Assembly (NCBI RefSeq): GCF_900105195.1
Contig: NZ_FNRX01000002.1
Span: forward strand, 1,550,001 to 1,614,000
Direction of reading: 5' to 3'
Length of the DNA: 64,000 nucleotides
DNA from: Rhodococcus pyridinivorans
GTDB taxonomy: Bacteria > Actinomycetota > Actinomycetes > Mycobacteriales > Mycobacteriaceae
Shown in pieces: positions 44,500-53,483 of this stretch. A model generated the notes under the pieces. The model ran no database searches. It was given only the letters and a program-made list of their open reading frames with translations, and was not told the DNA's origin. The number at the start of each line of letters is the position of its first letter. Position 1 is the first letter of the stretch. The translations under genes and the position numbers were made by a program.

Positions 44500-45854
44500 G
44501 ATGCGGCTCCGGCGGGGACCGGCGTGGTGTTGCGGTCGTGGGGGAGCAGGCCGATCTCACGGGTGGGGACCTTGTGGGTTCCGGACGGTCCGGTGGCCAC
44601 CGCGATCAACGAGATGACGACGGCGCCGACACAGAACAGGGCCACGCGGTACCAGTTGTCGGCGTTGCCGTCCATGAGCGACCCTGCGATGGCCGGGGTG
44701 AAGCCGGCGAGCGCGAAGCCGAACTGGGTGCCGATCGCCATGCCCGACAGTCGGACGCTGGTGGGGAAGTACTCGGCATAGGTCGCGGGCCACACCGCGT
44801 TCGGCATGCTGTAGATCACGCCGGCGAGAAGGATGCCGGTGACGAGGACGAGCGGCACGTCGCCCCGCGAGATCGACCACAGGAAGGCCGTCACCATCAC
44901 GGCGCTGCCGATCAGGCCGGAGACGAAGACCGGTTTGCGGCCGATGCGGTCGGACAGCATGGCCCACAGTGGGATGGTGCCGACGGCGATGATGTTGGCG
45001 ACGATTGCCAGCCACAGCATCGTGGTGTCGCTGATGCCGATGCCGTACTCGTCGGCTGTGGCGAAGTTGAGGGCGAACACCTGGAAGGCCGTGTTGACCA
45101 TGGCGATGAAAGCCGCGAAGAAGACCCGCAGGACGCCGGTCCAGTGGTGGCGGAAGAGCACGGCCAGCGGCGCCTTGGGTGCCTCGGCGTGCGCCTTCTC
45201 GGCGTGGAACTCGGGGGTCTCGTCGAGGCTGCGGCGGATGAGGAAACCGATCAGCACGATCACGGCGCTGATCCAGAAGGGCACTCGCCAGCCCCACGAC
45301 TGCAACTGCTCCTCGGACAGCAGGGCGATCACCGGCAGGAACATCAGCGGTGCGAGCACCTGGCCGCCCTGCGTGCCGCTCAGCGTCCAGCTGGTGAAGA
45401 AACCACGCCTGTCGTCGGGGGCATGTTCGAACGACATGGAGTTCGCGCCGGCCTGCTCACCCGCGGCGGACAGTCCCTGGAGCAGTCGCAGCACGACCAG
45501 CAGGATCGGTGCGAGCATGCCGATCTGTCCGTAGGTCGGCAGGCAACCGATGAGGAATGTCGAGACACCCATCAGCAGCAGCGTGCCGACGAGGATCAGC
45601 TTGCGGCCGAAGCGGTCGCCGATGTGGCCCATCAGGATGGACCCGAACGGGCGCGCGACGTAGGCGACGCCGAAGGTGGCGAGCGACGCGACGGTCGCGA
45701 CCGCCTGGTTCCCTTCGGGGAAGAAGATCTTGGGGAAGACGAGCGCAGCGGCGGTGCCGTAGATCGCCAGGTCGTAGTACTCCAGTGCGCTGCCGCTCCA
45801 CGCGGCGAGGGCCGCCTTGCGGGGCGTGCGCTGCACCGTGGTGTTTTCAGTCAT
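44496..45854 (-). CDS. MFS transporter, metabolite:H+ symporter (ShiA/QsuA-like)
   Basis: 452 residues with 12 expected membrane helices. It carries the MHS-type landmarks [22 protein letters not shown] at the start, [15 protein letters not shown] (loop 2-3 motif), [19 protein letters not shown] and [11 protein letters not shown]. First gene of the qsu operon, so it most likely imports quinate or shikimate. ATG 45854 follows the divergent control region. The neighbouring catabolic genes support the substrate, but the sequence alone does not prove it. Confidence 0.9.
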   Translation of the reverse strand: MTENTTVQRTPRKAALAAWSGSALEYYDLAIYGTAAALVFPKIFFPEGNQAVATVASLATFGVAYVARPFGSILMGHIGDRFGRKLILVGTLLLMGVSTFLIGCLPTYGQIGMLAPILLVVLRLLQGLSAAGEQAGANSMSFEHAPDDRRGFFTSWTLSGTQGGQVLAPLMFLPVIALLSEEQLQSWGWRVPFWISAVIVLIGFLIRRSLDETPEFHAEKAHAEAPKAPLAVLFRHHWTGVLRVFFAAFIAMVNTAFQVFALNFATADEYGIGISDTTMLWLAIVANIIAVGTIPLWAMLSDRIGRKPVFVSGLIGSAVMVTAFLWSISRGDVPLVLVTGILLAGVIYSMPNAVWPATYAEYFPTSVRLSGMAIGTQFGFALAGFTPAIAGSLMDGNADNWYRVALFCVGAVVISLIAVATGPSGTHKVPTREIGLLPHDRNTTPVPAGAAS

Positions 45855-45880
45855 CGGATGCCTCGGGGGGTGGGTCTTCA

Positions 45881-45960
45881 GTATCGGATACACGGACGTT
45901 ATGGGTGTGGCGCAGCCCACGACAATCGTTTGCCATTTTTTTTGCCATACTGTCCGTATG
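45881..45960. promoter_or_regulatory. Divergent promoter region with two candidate LacI operators
   Basis: GTATCGGATAC (45881-45891) and CATACTGTCCGTATG (45946-45960) are inverted repeats, 67 bases apart centre to centre, flanking the region between the transporter and the LacI-type regulator. The second overlaps the regulator start. TTTGCCAT also occurs twice as a direct repeat (about 45930-45948). The spacing would allow DNA looping. Operator function is inferred from position only. Confidence 0.5.
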
Positions 45961-46962
45961 TCGGCCTCTCCACGTTCACGGAAACGCGCCACCATCACCG
46001 ATGTGGCCCGCGAGGCAGGGGTCGCGGCGTCGACGGTCTCGCGCACGTTCACCAAGCCCGGTCGCGTCAACGCCGCCACTCGCGACCACATCCTCGAGGT
46101 CGCCGACCGGCTCGGCTACGCACCCAACCCCGCGGCCCGCGCCCTCGAATCGGGACGCACCAACACCCTGGCGCTGCTGGTCCCCGACATCACGAACCCC
46201 TTCTTCTCGGGCGTGATCAAGGGGGCCGAACGCGCCGCCGTCGCCTCCGGCCGGACCCTCGTCCTCGCCGACACCCAGGAGAGCGCGACCACCGAAGCGC
46301 ACATCATCCGGCGGCTGGGGCCGGCCGTCGACGGTTTCGTCCTGGCGGCCGCCCGTATGCCGGACGACGAGCTGCGGCGCGTCGCCGAATTCGACGCCGT
46401 GACCCTGGTGAACCGGGCGATCCGCGGAATCTCCTGCGTTGTCGCCGATTACGAGACGGGCACGCGGCAGATCGTCGACCACCTCGCGTCGCTCGGGCAC
46501 CGCTCGTTGCTGTTCCTCGGCGGTCCGCCCGAGTCGTGGTCGGGAGCGCGGCGCTGGGCCGGTCTGCAGGCCGCGGCGCAGGCTCACGGCATCGCGATGC
46601 GTCGCTTCGGCCCCTACTCGCCGACGCTCGGTGGCGGTGCCGCCGCGGCCGACGCCGCCGTGGCGGCCGGTGCCACCGCGGTGGTGTGCCACAACGACAT
46701 GCTCGCCATCGGGGTGCTGCGCCGGATGCGGGAACGCGGGGTGTCCGTCCCGGAGCACGTGAGCGTGGTCGGATTCGACAACATCTTCGGCTCCGACCTG
46801 TGCCGGCCGTCGCTCACCACGCTCGCCGAACGCACCGAGGACGCCGGGGCGCGCGCCATCGAGATGCTCGCCCGGCAGGCCTACGAGCGGGTCGCGGTGG
46901 CCGACGAACTCGTGCTCCCGACGCAGCTCGTCGTCCGCGAGTCCACCGGACCGGCGAGATGA
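45958..46962 (+). CDS. LacI-family transcriptional regulator of the quinate/shikimate operon
   Basis: 334 residues. The helix-turn-helix is ATITDVAREAGVAASTVSRTF (11-31), with the minor-groove hinge YAPNPAARALESGRTN. The periplasmic-binding-like effector domain follows (LALLVPDITNPFFSGVIKGAE, VCHNDMLAIGVL, VSVVGFDNIFGSDLCRPSLTT). It is divergent from the transporter gene, so it probably controls the operon in response to quinate, shikimate or a product. ATG 45958 fits; there is no good ribosome site, so a leaderless or short-leader transcript is possible. Confidence 0.9.
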   Translation: MSASPRSRKRATITDVAREAGVAASTVSRTFTKPGRVNAATRDHILEVADRLGYAPNPAARALESGRTNTLALLVPDITNPFFSGVIKGAERAAVASGRTLVLADTQESATTEAHIIRRLGPAVDGFVLAAARMPDDELRRVAEFDAVTLVNRAIRGISCVVADYETGTRQIVDHLASLGHRSLLFLGGPPESWSGARRWAGLQAAAQAHGIAMRRFGPYSPTLGGGAAAADAAVAAGATAVVCHNDMLAIGVLRRMRERGVSVPEHVSVVGFDNIFGSDLCRPSLTTLAERTEDAGARAIEMLARQAYERVAVADELVLPTQLVVRESTGPAR

Positions 46963-47008
46963 GGGAGGTTGTGTGCGTCTTTCTCGACGAGAACGCACAC
47001 AGCCTCCC
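46963..47008. terminator. Bidirectional terminator between lacI-type and peptidase genes
   Basis: GGGAGG and TGTGTGCGT at 46963-46978 pair with ACGCACACA and CCTCCC at 46993-47008, with one mismatched pair in the stem. Inside, TCTCG pairs with CGAGA. The hairpin sits right after the regulator stop and seven bases beyond the peptidase stop on the other strand. Confidence 0.88.
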
Positions 47009-47014
47009 CGAAGT

Positions 47015-49033
47015 TCACCGGTTCGCGAGCTTGTCCGCCAGGAAGGTGAACGTCAGCGCCGACTTGAACGCCGCCTGGGCGTTGTCGGCAGCGCCGCCGT
47101 GGCCGCCCTCGATGTTCTCGTAGTACCGGACCTCGTGACCCTGCTCTTCGAGCCGCGCCACCATCTTCCGCGCATGGCCGGGATGCACCCGGTCGTCGCG
47201 CGTCGACGTGGTGATGAGGATCGGCGGGTAGTCGGCATCCGGGTCGGTGTTCTGGTACGGCGAGTACTTCGACAGGAACTCCCACTCCGCGGGGTTGTCG
47301 GGGTCGCCGTACTCGGCCATCCACGACGCACCGGCGAGCAGCAGGTGGTAGCGCTTCATGTCGAGCAGCGGCACCTGGCACACGATCGCCCCGAACAGTT
47401 CGGGATAGCGGGTGAGCATCACGCCCATGAGCAGACCGCCGTTGCTGCCGCCCTGGGTGCCGAGCTGCTCGGCCGTCGTGATCCCGCGCGCGACGAGATC
47501 CTTCGCGACCGCGGCGAAGTCCTCGAAGACCTTGTGCCGGTTTTCCTTCAGGGCCTGCGTGTGCCAGCTGGGTCCGTACTCGCCGCCACCGCGGATGTTC
47601 GCGATGACGTAGGTGTAGCCCTTCTCGAGCCACGCCCGCCCGACGCCGCCGCTGTAGGCCGGCACCATCGAGTTCTCGAACCCGCCGTACCCGTACAACA
47701 GTGTGGGCGAAGGGGTTCCGGTGTTGCTGCCGACCACGAAGTAGGGCACCTGCGTGCCGTCGTCGGACGTCGCGAAGAACTGCTCGACGGTGATGCCCTC
47801 GGCGTCGAAGAACGACGGGGCCTGCTTGATCGCCTCCACCGGGCCGCCGACCGTCCCCGACAGCAGGGTCGCAGGGATCGTGAAACCGCTGGAGTTGAGG
47901 AAGAAGTCGTCGCTGTTGAGCGGATCGACGTCGATGATCGAAGTCGACGTGGCATCGGGGACGTCGGGCAGTTCCTCGTCCGACCAACCGTCCTCACCCG
48001 GTGTGAGCACCCGCACGCGGGTCTGCACGTCGCGCAGTGTGACGACGAGCAGGTGATTCTGCGTCCACGCGTACTGCTCGAGCGAGGTGTGCTCGTCCGG
48101 GGCGAACAGCACCGTCACCTCACGCGAGCCGGCGAGGAAGGCCGGATAGTTCGCGGCGAGCAGCGTGCCGGCGGGATGGCCGAGCCATTCGGAGCGGGTG
48201 CGCACGAGCAGGTGGTCGCGGTACACGCTCACCCGCGCGTCGTCGGGAACATCCAGTTCGACGAGCTCGCCGTCCGCGGTGAGTTCGAAACGCTGCGCCC
48301 GGTAGAAGTCGATCGCGCGGTCGACGAAGCTGCGCTCGTATCCGGGAGTGTTGTCGTACCAGGCGGAGACAGCGACATCGGTGCGCTCACCTTCGAAGAC
48401 CGTCTCGGCCTCATCGATCGGAGTGCCGCGCCGCCAACGCTTCGCGAGTCGCGGATAACCCGAGTCGGTGAGCGACCCGTCGCCGAAATCGCTTCCCACA
48501 TAGACGGTGTCGGAGTCGATCCACCCGATGTCCGTCTTCGCCTCGGGTAGTTCGAAACTGTCCGGGCCCGAGACGAATCGTCGCTCGACGAGATCGAACT
48601 CGCGGATCACACTCGCGTCGGCACCACCGCGCGACAAGCTGATGAGCGCGCGGGTCTGATCGGGCCGCAGCACCTGGGCACCCGACCACACCCAGTTCTC
48701 GCCCTCTTCCTCGGCGACGGCGTCGAGGTCGACGAGGACGTCCCATTCGGGTTCGTCGCGCAGGTACTGCTCCATCGTCGTGCGACGCCACAGGCCGCGT
48801 ACGTGCTCGGCGTCCCGCCAGTAGTTGTAGAGGTACTCGCCCCGCCGACGCGCATAGGGGATGCGGGCGTCGGTGTCGAGGATCTCGCGGATGCGGGATT
48901 CGAGGTCGGTGAAGCTCTCGGTGCGGGTGTACTCCTCGACCGTTCGGTCGTTCCGGGCACGCACCCAGTCGAGTTGTTCCTCGCCGGTGACGTCCTCGAG
49001 CCATAGGTACGGATCGGTCGTGTCGTCGCTCAT
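47015..49033 (-). CDS. Prolyl oligopeptidase (S9A)
   Basis: 672 residues. The N-terminal beta-propeller (about 10-400) begins DPYLWLEDVTGEEQLDWVRARN, the S9A signature. The hydrolase domain holds Ser near 530 (GTQGGSNGGLLMG), Asp near 612 (TSTRDDRVHPGHA) and His near 644 (IEGGHGGAADN). These enzymes cut short peptides after proline or basic residues in the cytoplasm. No signal peptide is present. Start ATG 49033; a divergent acyltransferase gene begins 55 bases upstream. Confidence 0.93.
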   Translation of the reverse strand: MSDDTTDPYLWLEDVTGEEQLDWVRARNDRTVEEYTRTESFTDLESRIREILDTDARIPYARRRGEYLYNYWRDAEHVRGLWRRTTMEQYLRDEPEWDVLVDLDAVAEEEGENWVWSGAQVLRPDQTRALISLSRGGADASVIREFDLVERRFVSGPDSFELPEAKTDIGWIDSDTVYVGSDFGDGSLTDSGYPRLAKRWRRGTPIDEAETVFEGERTDVAVSAWYDNTPGYERSFVDRAIDFYRAQRFELTADGELVELDVPDDARVSVYRDHLLVRTRSEWLGHPAGTLLAANYPAFLAGSREVTVLFAPDEHTSLEQYAWTQNHLLVVTLRDVQTRVRVLTPGEDGWSDEELPDVPDATSTSIIDVDPLNSDDFFLNSSGFTIPATLLSGTVGGPVEAIKQAPSFFDAEGITVEQFFATSDDGTQVPYFVVGSNTGTPSPTLLYGYGGFENSMVPAYSGGVGRAWLEKGYTYVIANIRGGGEYGPSWHTQALKENRHKVFEDFAAVAKDLVARGITTAEQLGTQGGSNGGLLMGVMLTRYPELFGAIVCQVPLLDMKRYHLLLAGASWMAEYGDPDNPAEWEFLSKYSPYQNTDPDADYPPILITTSTRDDRVHPGHARKMVARLEEQGHEVRYYENIEGGHGGAADNAQAAFKSALTFTFLADKLANR

Positions 49034-49088
49034 GATCCATTCATACCCGCCCCGCACGTGCCTCCGGCGGCAGGCAGACTGTGACCTT

Positions 49089-50366
49089 GTGCAGATGCAT
49101 CCGTCGGACGCGCGCCGGGAATGGCTCGGCGACCGCATCCCGGGCGACCTGTTCGCCCTCTACTGTTTCGACGCCCCCGCGACTCCGGTCGCCGACGTGC
49201 TCGACGAACTGCGGTCGCGGGCGGCGGTGATGGGGGAACTGCAGGTACGGATGGTCGAGGTACCCGCGGGTCTCGACTATCCCTACTGGGCAGCGCACAC
49301 CCCAGCAGAAGACCGGTTCGTCGTCCACGAATCCGGCAGCTACGAACAGATGCTCGTCGCGCTGTCCGGGCTCGTCGCGACCCGCGTCGACGTCACCGTC
49401 TCGCCGTGGCGACTGCACGTCTTCCCACATGTCACGGGTGCTCCGCGCGGGAACGGTCCCGCCCTCGTGGTCGTCCTGCAGATGTCGCACGCCTTCGCCG
49501 ACGGGGTGCGCACCTCCGCGCTCGCCCGCGATCTGCTGGCGGGCACCGCGACACCCACGACACCGCCGCGCGCCCTCTCGCCCGCCGGGATGCTTACGCG
49601 TGCCGTCCTGCGGCTGCCGTTCTCGATTCCACGGGTGATCGCCGACGGGCGGCGGTCGGTGGATGCGGCGCGACAGCTCGCCGACCCCTCGGTGCCGCCA
49701 CCCACCCCGGGGAGGCCGCTGGTCGCTGTGAACACCGCACCCGGGCCGCGGCGGACGGTCCGCACACTCGTGTTCGACTCCGCCGCCCTGCGCGGCGTCG
49801 GCACGGTCACCATCGGCGCGCTCACGGCCATCGGCGCCGCCCTGTCGCAGCTCCTCGGCGTCGACGAACTGTCCGCCGAGGTGCCGGTCGCGGTGGCGCC
49901 GGGCACGGCCCGCAACAGCTACCGCAACGTCGGCGTCGACCTGCACTGCGCGCTCCGCGAACCGCACGAACGTGCCGCGGCGATCGCCGCCGACCTGGCG
50001 TTGCAACGGATCCGTGCGCGGCACCCCGCCATGGCGATCCGGGTCCGCACCGACGACCACGTCCCCGCACCGTTGCTGCGGTTCGGTACCGACCGACTCG
50101 ACCTGTCCGTCGTCCCACCCACCGTCACGGGCAACACCGTCGTGTCGAGCGTCTACCGAGGTCCGGCCGACCTGGAACTCGGTGGCGGGCGGGTGCGGTT
50201 CACCTCGGGCTTCCCGGGCCTGTCGCCCGTGCAGGCGCTCACCCACGGCGTGCACGGGATCGGCGACACCGTGACCCTGTCGGTGACGACCTCCCCGGAT
50301 GTCCTCGACGCGGCAGGTCTCGCTCGGTACGTCGCCCTGCTGCACGAGGCGGTCGCCTCGCTGTAA
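49089..50366 (+). CDS. WS/DGAT-like acyltransferase
   Basis: 425 residues. The active-site motif is SHAFADG (H134, D138, G139): HxxxDG with Ser in place of the first His of the HHxxxDG seen in wax ester synthase/diacylglycerol acyltransferases. The second half (AEVPVAVAPGTARNSYRNVGVDL) has the C-terminal WS/DGAT landmarks. Members use acyl-CoA to esterify alcohols or diacylglycerol, giving storage lipid. The start is GTG 49089 or ATG 49095. It is divergent from the peptidase gene. The substrate is unknown, and the Ser substitution leaves activity uncertain. Confidence 0.8.
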   Translation: MQMHPSDARREWLGDRIPGDLFALYCFDAPATPVADVLDELRSRAAVMGELQVRMVEVPAGLDYPYWAAHTPAEDRFVVHESGSYEQMLVALSGLVATRVDVTVSPWRLHVFPHVTGAPRGNGPALVVVLQMSHAFADGVRTSALARDLLAGTATPTTPPRALSPAGMLTRAVLRLPFSIPRVIADGRRSVDAARQLADPSVPPPTPGRPLVAVNTAPGPRRTVRTLVFDSAALRGVGTVTIGALTAIGAALSQLLGVDELSAEVPVAVAPGTARNSYRNVGVDLHCALREPHERAAAIAADLALQRIRARHPAMAIRVRTDDHVPAPLLRFGTDRLDLSVVPPTVTGNTVVSSVYRGPADLELGGGRVRFTSGFPGLSPVQALTHGVHGIGDTVTLSVTTSPDVLDAAGLARYVALLHEAVASL

Positions 50367-50396
50367 CGTGCCCCGAATCCAACGATGGAGGGGCAC

Positions 50397-51242
50397 ATGG
50401 CGGCTTATGCGGTGACGGGTGCCGCCTCGGGAATGGGCCGGGCGAGCGCGGAGCGGCTGCGGGCCGCCGGGCACACGGTGATCGGCATCGACCTGAAGGA
50501 CACCGAGGTCACGGCGGACCTATCCACTCCGGAGGGTCGTTCCCACGCCGTCCGGGCCACGCTCGAGCTGGCGGGCAGCCGTCTCGACGGTGCCGTGCTC
50601 GCCGCGGGCCTGGGCCCCACCCCCGGCAAGGAGGAGATCATCGCGCAGGTCAACGTGCGCGGCGTGATCGACCTGCTTGTCGGATGGCGAGCAGCTCTGG
50701 CCGCCTCCGCGAACAGCAAGGTCGTGGTGTTCGGATCCAATTCGACGACCACGACTCCCGGCGTGCCGAACTCGGCGGTGAAGGCCTTCCTCGCCGGCGA
50801 CATGGACAAGGGCGTCGTGCGCACCACCCGCATCTCGCAGGCGGGCCCGCCGTTCACCTATGCGGCGTCGAAGATCGCCGTGACCCGATGGGCGCGACGC
50901 GCCGCGGTCACCCCCGAGTGGGCGGGTGCCGGCATCCGCCTCAACATCCTCGCGCCCGGAGCGATCTCCACCCCGCTGCTCGACGCGCAACTCGAGAGCC
51001 CCCTCGGGAAGGTGGTGGAGAGCTTCCCCGTTCCGCTCGGGGGCTTCGGGAAGCCCGACGAGATCGCGCGGTGGGTCGAATTCATGCTGTCCCCGGCGGC
51101 GGACTTCATGACGGGCAGCGTCGTGGTGGTCGACGGCGGCACCGAGGCGTACTTCCGTCCCGACGACTGGCCGGTGCGGGTCCCGTTCCGGTCGATCCCG
51201 CGCTACCTGCTCGGCATGCGCAGGTTCGGGCGCCGCAAGTGA
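50397..51242 (+). CDS. Short-chain dehydrogenase/reductase
   Basis: 281 residues of the classical SDR fold. TGAASGMGRASAERL (about 7-21) binds NAD(P), VFGSNSTTT provides the Ser region, and YAASK the catalytic Tyr-x-x-x-Lys. It resembles 3-alpha-hydroxysteroid dehydrogenase/carbonyl reductase types (MEYNAM-like neighbours are not relevant). ATG 50397 is chosen because GGAGGGG lies just before it; ATG 50385 is four codons upstream, inside that ribosome site. It follows the acyltransferase by 30 bases and may be in the same transcript. Confidence 0.87.
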   Translation: MAAYAVTGAASGMGRASAERLRAAGHTVIGIDLKDTEVTADLSTPEGRSHAVRATLELAGSRLDGAVLAAGLGPTPGKEEIIAQVNVRGVIDLLVGWRAALAASANSKVVVFGSNSTTTTPGVPNSAVKAFLAGDMDKGVVRTTRISQAGPPFTYAASKIAVTRWARRAAVTPEWAGAGIRLNILAPGAISTPLLDAQLESPLGKVVESFPVPLGGFGKPDEIARWVEFMLSPAADFMTGSVVVVDGGTEAYFRPDDWPVRVPFRSIPRYLLGMRRFGRRK

Positions 51243-51279
51243 GGGTCCGCGCAGCGCGGACCCCCACCGCGCTCCCGTA

Positions 51280-51570
51280 TCAGGCGAAGTAGTCGCCGAA
51301 ACCGTAGATCGCGTCGAACGCGCTGGTGGGCAATACATCCACCGCGTTCACGCGGTAGGACGAGTGCGAGTCCTGCATCAGGTCGCGCACGAACCGCAGG
51401 GCGTGGATCGCGTCGACGGCGTCGACGGTGATGATGAGCTGGGCGCGACCGTTGTCGCTGCGGCCCACCGCCCCGTGGTGCGGGACGATCGGTTCGATGA
51501 GGTCGACGGTCTCGTCGTCGGTCAGGAGATCGAGGTCGGCGTCGATTTCGATCATTGCGTTGTATTCCAT
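51280..51570 (-). CDS. Small acidic protein of unknown function
   Basis: 96 residues. The first half is acidic (IEIDADLDLLTDDETVDLIEP), and the second is an alpha-beta segment (AQLIITVDAVDAIHALRFVRDLMQD) that looks like a small ferredoxin-like or sensor fold. No signal peptide, no cysteines and no catalytic motif. GGAG precedes ATG 51570 with seven to nine bases between. It sits alone between the SDR and the ABC ATPase, with 180 bases of shared upstream region toward the ABC gene. I do not recognise a family. Confidence 0.7.
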   Translation of the reverse strand: MEYNAMIEIDADLDLLTDDETVDLIEPIVPHHGAVGRSDNGRAQLIITVDAVDAIHALRFVRDLMQDSHSSYRVNAVDVLPTSAFDAIYGFGDYFA

Positions 51571-51751
51571 GTGGGTTCTCCCGGTTCGAACACCCGAGCG
51601 GCCTCGCGCCGCGCGGGTTGATCTCGACGGGGAACACGCACGGCGACATCATGCCCGAACCGGATGACCCTCGCCATCATCCGATCGGGGGACATCCGAT
51701 CGAGACGGACGGACGATGTGCGGGACCGGTGCTCCGCGCGACGCTCGATGC

Positions 51752-52660
51752 ATGCCGATCGTCGAAGTGAACAATCTGCACAAGTCGTACGGAGGTCGCG
51801 CCGTCGTGGACGGCGTGAGCTTCGAGATCCACGAAGGTGAGATTTTCGGGGTCCTCGGTCCGAACGGGGCCGGGAAGACGACCTCCGTCGAACACATCTC
51901 GGGTCTGCGAAAACCCGATGAGGGCACCGTCCGCGTCGCCGGCCTCGACCCGGTCCGCGACCACCGGGCCGTCACCGAACTGCTCGGCACGCAGTTGCAG
52001 CAGAGTGAGCTGCAGCCGAAATTGACCGTGCGCGAGGCCCTCCGGTTGTACGCGGCCTTCTACGCCCGACCCGCGGACGGCGATGTGCTCGCCGAACGCC
52101 TCGGGCTCGGCCGCATGCTCGACACCCGGTTCACGAAACTGTCCGGGGGCCAGAAACAGCGGTTGTTCATCGCACTGGCACTCATCGGTTCACCGCGCGT
52201 CGTCGTCCTCGACGAACTCACCACCGGACTCGACCCGCGTGGGCGCCGTGACACCTGGGAACTGATCGAGGAGGTGCGTGATTCCGGCGTCACCGTCCTG
52301 CTCGTCACACATTTCATGGAAGAGGCACAACGCCTCTGCGACCGTGTCGCGGTCTTCGATTCCGGGCGCATCCGTGCGCTGGGGACGCCGGCCCAGCTGA
52401 TCGGGCAGTCGTCCGCAGCGATCGTGGTCTCGTTCCACCCGTCCGGTCCGCTCGACCCCGCGCTCCTCGAAGCCCAGCCCGGCGTCGTCTCCGTGCACAC
52501 CGCCCGGGAACGGGTGGCCGTCGAAGGCAGTGAGGAGTCGATCCACGCGGTACTCGGCCTGTTGGCACGCCTCGGCGTCACGGCCGAACGCCTCCGCATC
52601 GCCGAAGCGACCCTCGACGACGCCTACCTCGATCTCACCGACACCAGGAGCACGTCATGA
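51752..52660 (+). CDS. ABC transporter ATP-binding protein, antibiotic-exporter type
   Basis: 302 residues. Walker A GPNGAGKTT (about 36-44), signature LSGGQKQRLF, Walker B VVVLDELTTGLDP. The Walker B has Glu-Leu where Glu-Pro is usual. The C-terminal domain (240-300) is typical of the CcmA/DrrA group. ATG 51752 is used. The stop overlaps the start of the permease by four bases. With the permease and the two-component system downstream, it forms a self-contained four-gene module like antimicrobial-sensing exporters; the substrate is unknown. Confidence 0.9.
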   Translation: MPIVEVNNLHKSYGGRAVVDGVSFEIHEGEIFGVLGPNGAGKTTSVEHISGLRKPDEGTVRVAGLDPVRDHRAVTELLGTQLQQSELQPKLTVREALRLYAAFYARPADGDVLAERLGLGRMLDTRFTKLSGGQKQRLFIALALIGSPRVVVLDELTTGLDPRGRRDTWELIEEVRDSGVTVLLVTHFMEEAQRLCDRVAVFDSGRIRALGTPAQLIGQSSAAIVVSFHPSGPLDPALLEAQPGVVSVHTARERVAVEGSEESIHAVLGLLARLGVTAERLRIAEATLDDAYLDLTDTRSTS

Positions 52661-53457
52661 CCGACCCGACCGTCCGCACCAGGCTCGTCGAGACGTCGAC
52701 GACGAGCACCCCGACGATGTCCGCATCGACCGCCGTTCTGCGTACCGAGGCACGACTGTTCACGCGGGAACCCGGGGCGCTCTTCTGGATCCTCGTCTTC
52801 CCCACGCTGTTGCTCGTGATCCTCGGCCTGATTCCCGGTTTCCGGGAACCGGATCCGGACCTCGGTGGTCTGCGGGTGATCGATCTGTACGTCCCCGTGG
52901 CGATCCTCCTCGCGATGATCGTGGCCGGTGTCCAGACGATGCCCGCGGTGTTGTCGTCGTACCGAGAACGGGGAATCCTCCGCAGGCTCGCCGTGACCCC
53001 GGCGAGTCCGTCGCACCTGCTGACCGCACAGATCGTGGTGCACGCGATCGCGGTCCTGGCGTCGGTCTTCCTCGCACTGATCGTCGGTCGGGCGGCCTTC
53101 GGAGTCGCCTTCCCCGCCCAGCCGTGGGGATACGCACTCGCGGTACTCGTCACTCTCGCTGCGGCACTGAGCGCGGGAGGGACACTGGCTGCGGTGGCAC
53201 CGTCCGTGCGGATCGCTCAGACGCTGGGCACGATCGTGTTCTTCCCGTTGATGTTCAGTGCGGGCGTATGGCTGCCGGTGCAGGCGATGCCCGAGCTGCT
53301 GCGACGGATCGTGGAGCTGACACCCTTCGGTGCCGCAGCGCAACTGCTCGACGAGACCGCCGCGGGCGACCTGCCGAATCTCGGTGGCATCGCGGTCGTG
53401 GTGGGTTGGACCGTCGTCCTGACCGGCGTGGCGATCCGGTGGTTCCGTTGGCAGTGA
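52657..53457 (+). CDS. ABC-2 type exporter permease
   Basis: 266 residues with about six membrane helices (starting FWILVFPTLLLVILGLIPG and ending GIAVVVGWTVVLTGVAIRWF). The cytoplasmic loop SSYRERGILRRLAVTPASP is the standard coupling helix of ABC-2 drug or lipid exporters. It is coupled to the ATPase gene upstream by a four-base overlap. Its stop TGA overlaps a possible GTG start of the sensor kinase gene (GTGA), supporting one transcript for all four genes. Confidence 0.9.
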   Translation: MTDPTVRTRLVETSTTSTPTMSASTAVLRTEARLFTREPGALFWILVFPTLLLVILGLIPGFREPDPDLGGLRVIDLYVPVAILLAMIVAGVQTMPAVLSSYRERGILRRLAVTPASPSHLLTAQIVVHAIAVLASVFLALIVGRAAFGVAFPAQPWGYALAVLVTLAAALSAGGTLAAVAPSVRIAQTLGTIVFFPLMFSAGVWLPVQAMPELLRRIVELTPFGAAAQLLDETAAGDLPNLGGIAVVVGWTVVLTGVAIRWFRWQ

Positions 53458-53483
53458 CGGCGTCGACCGTCATCCTGGAAGCC

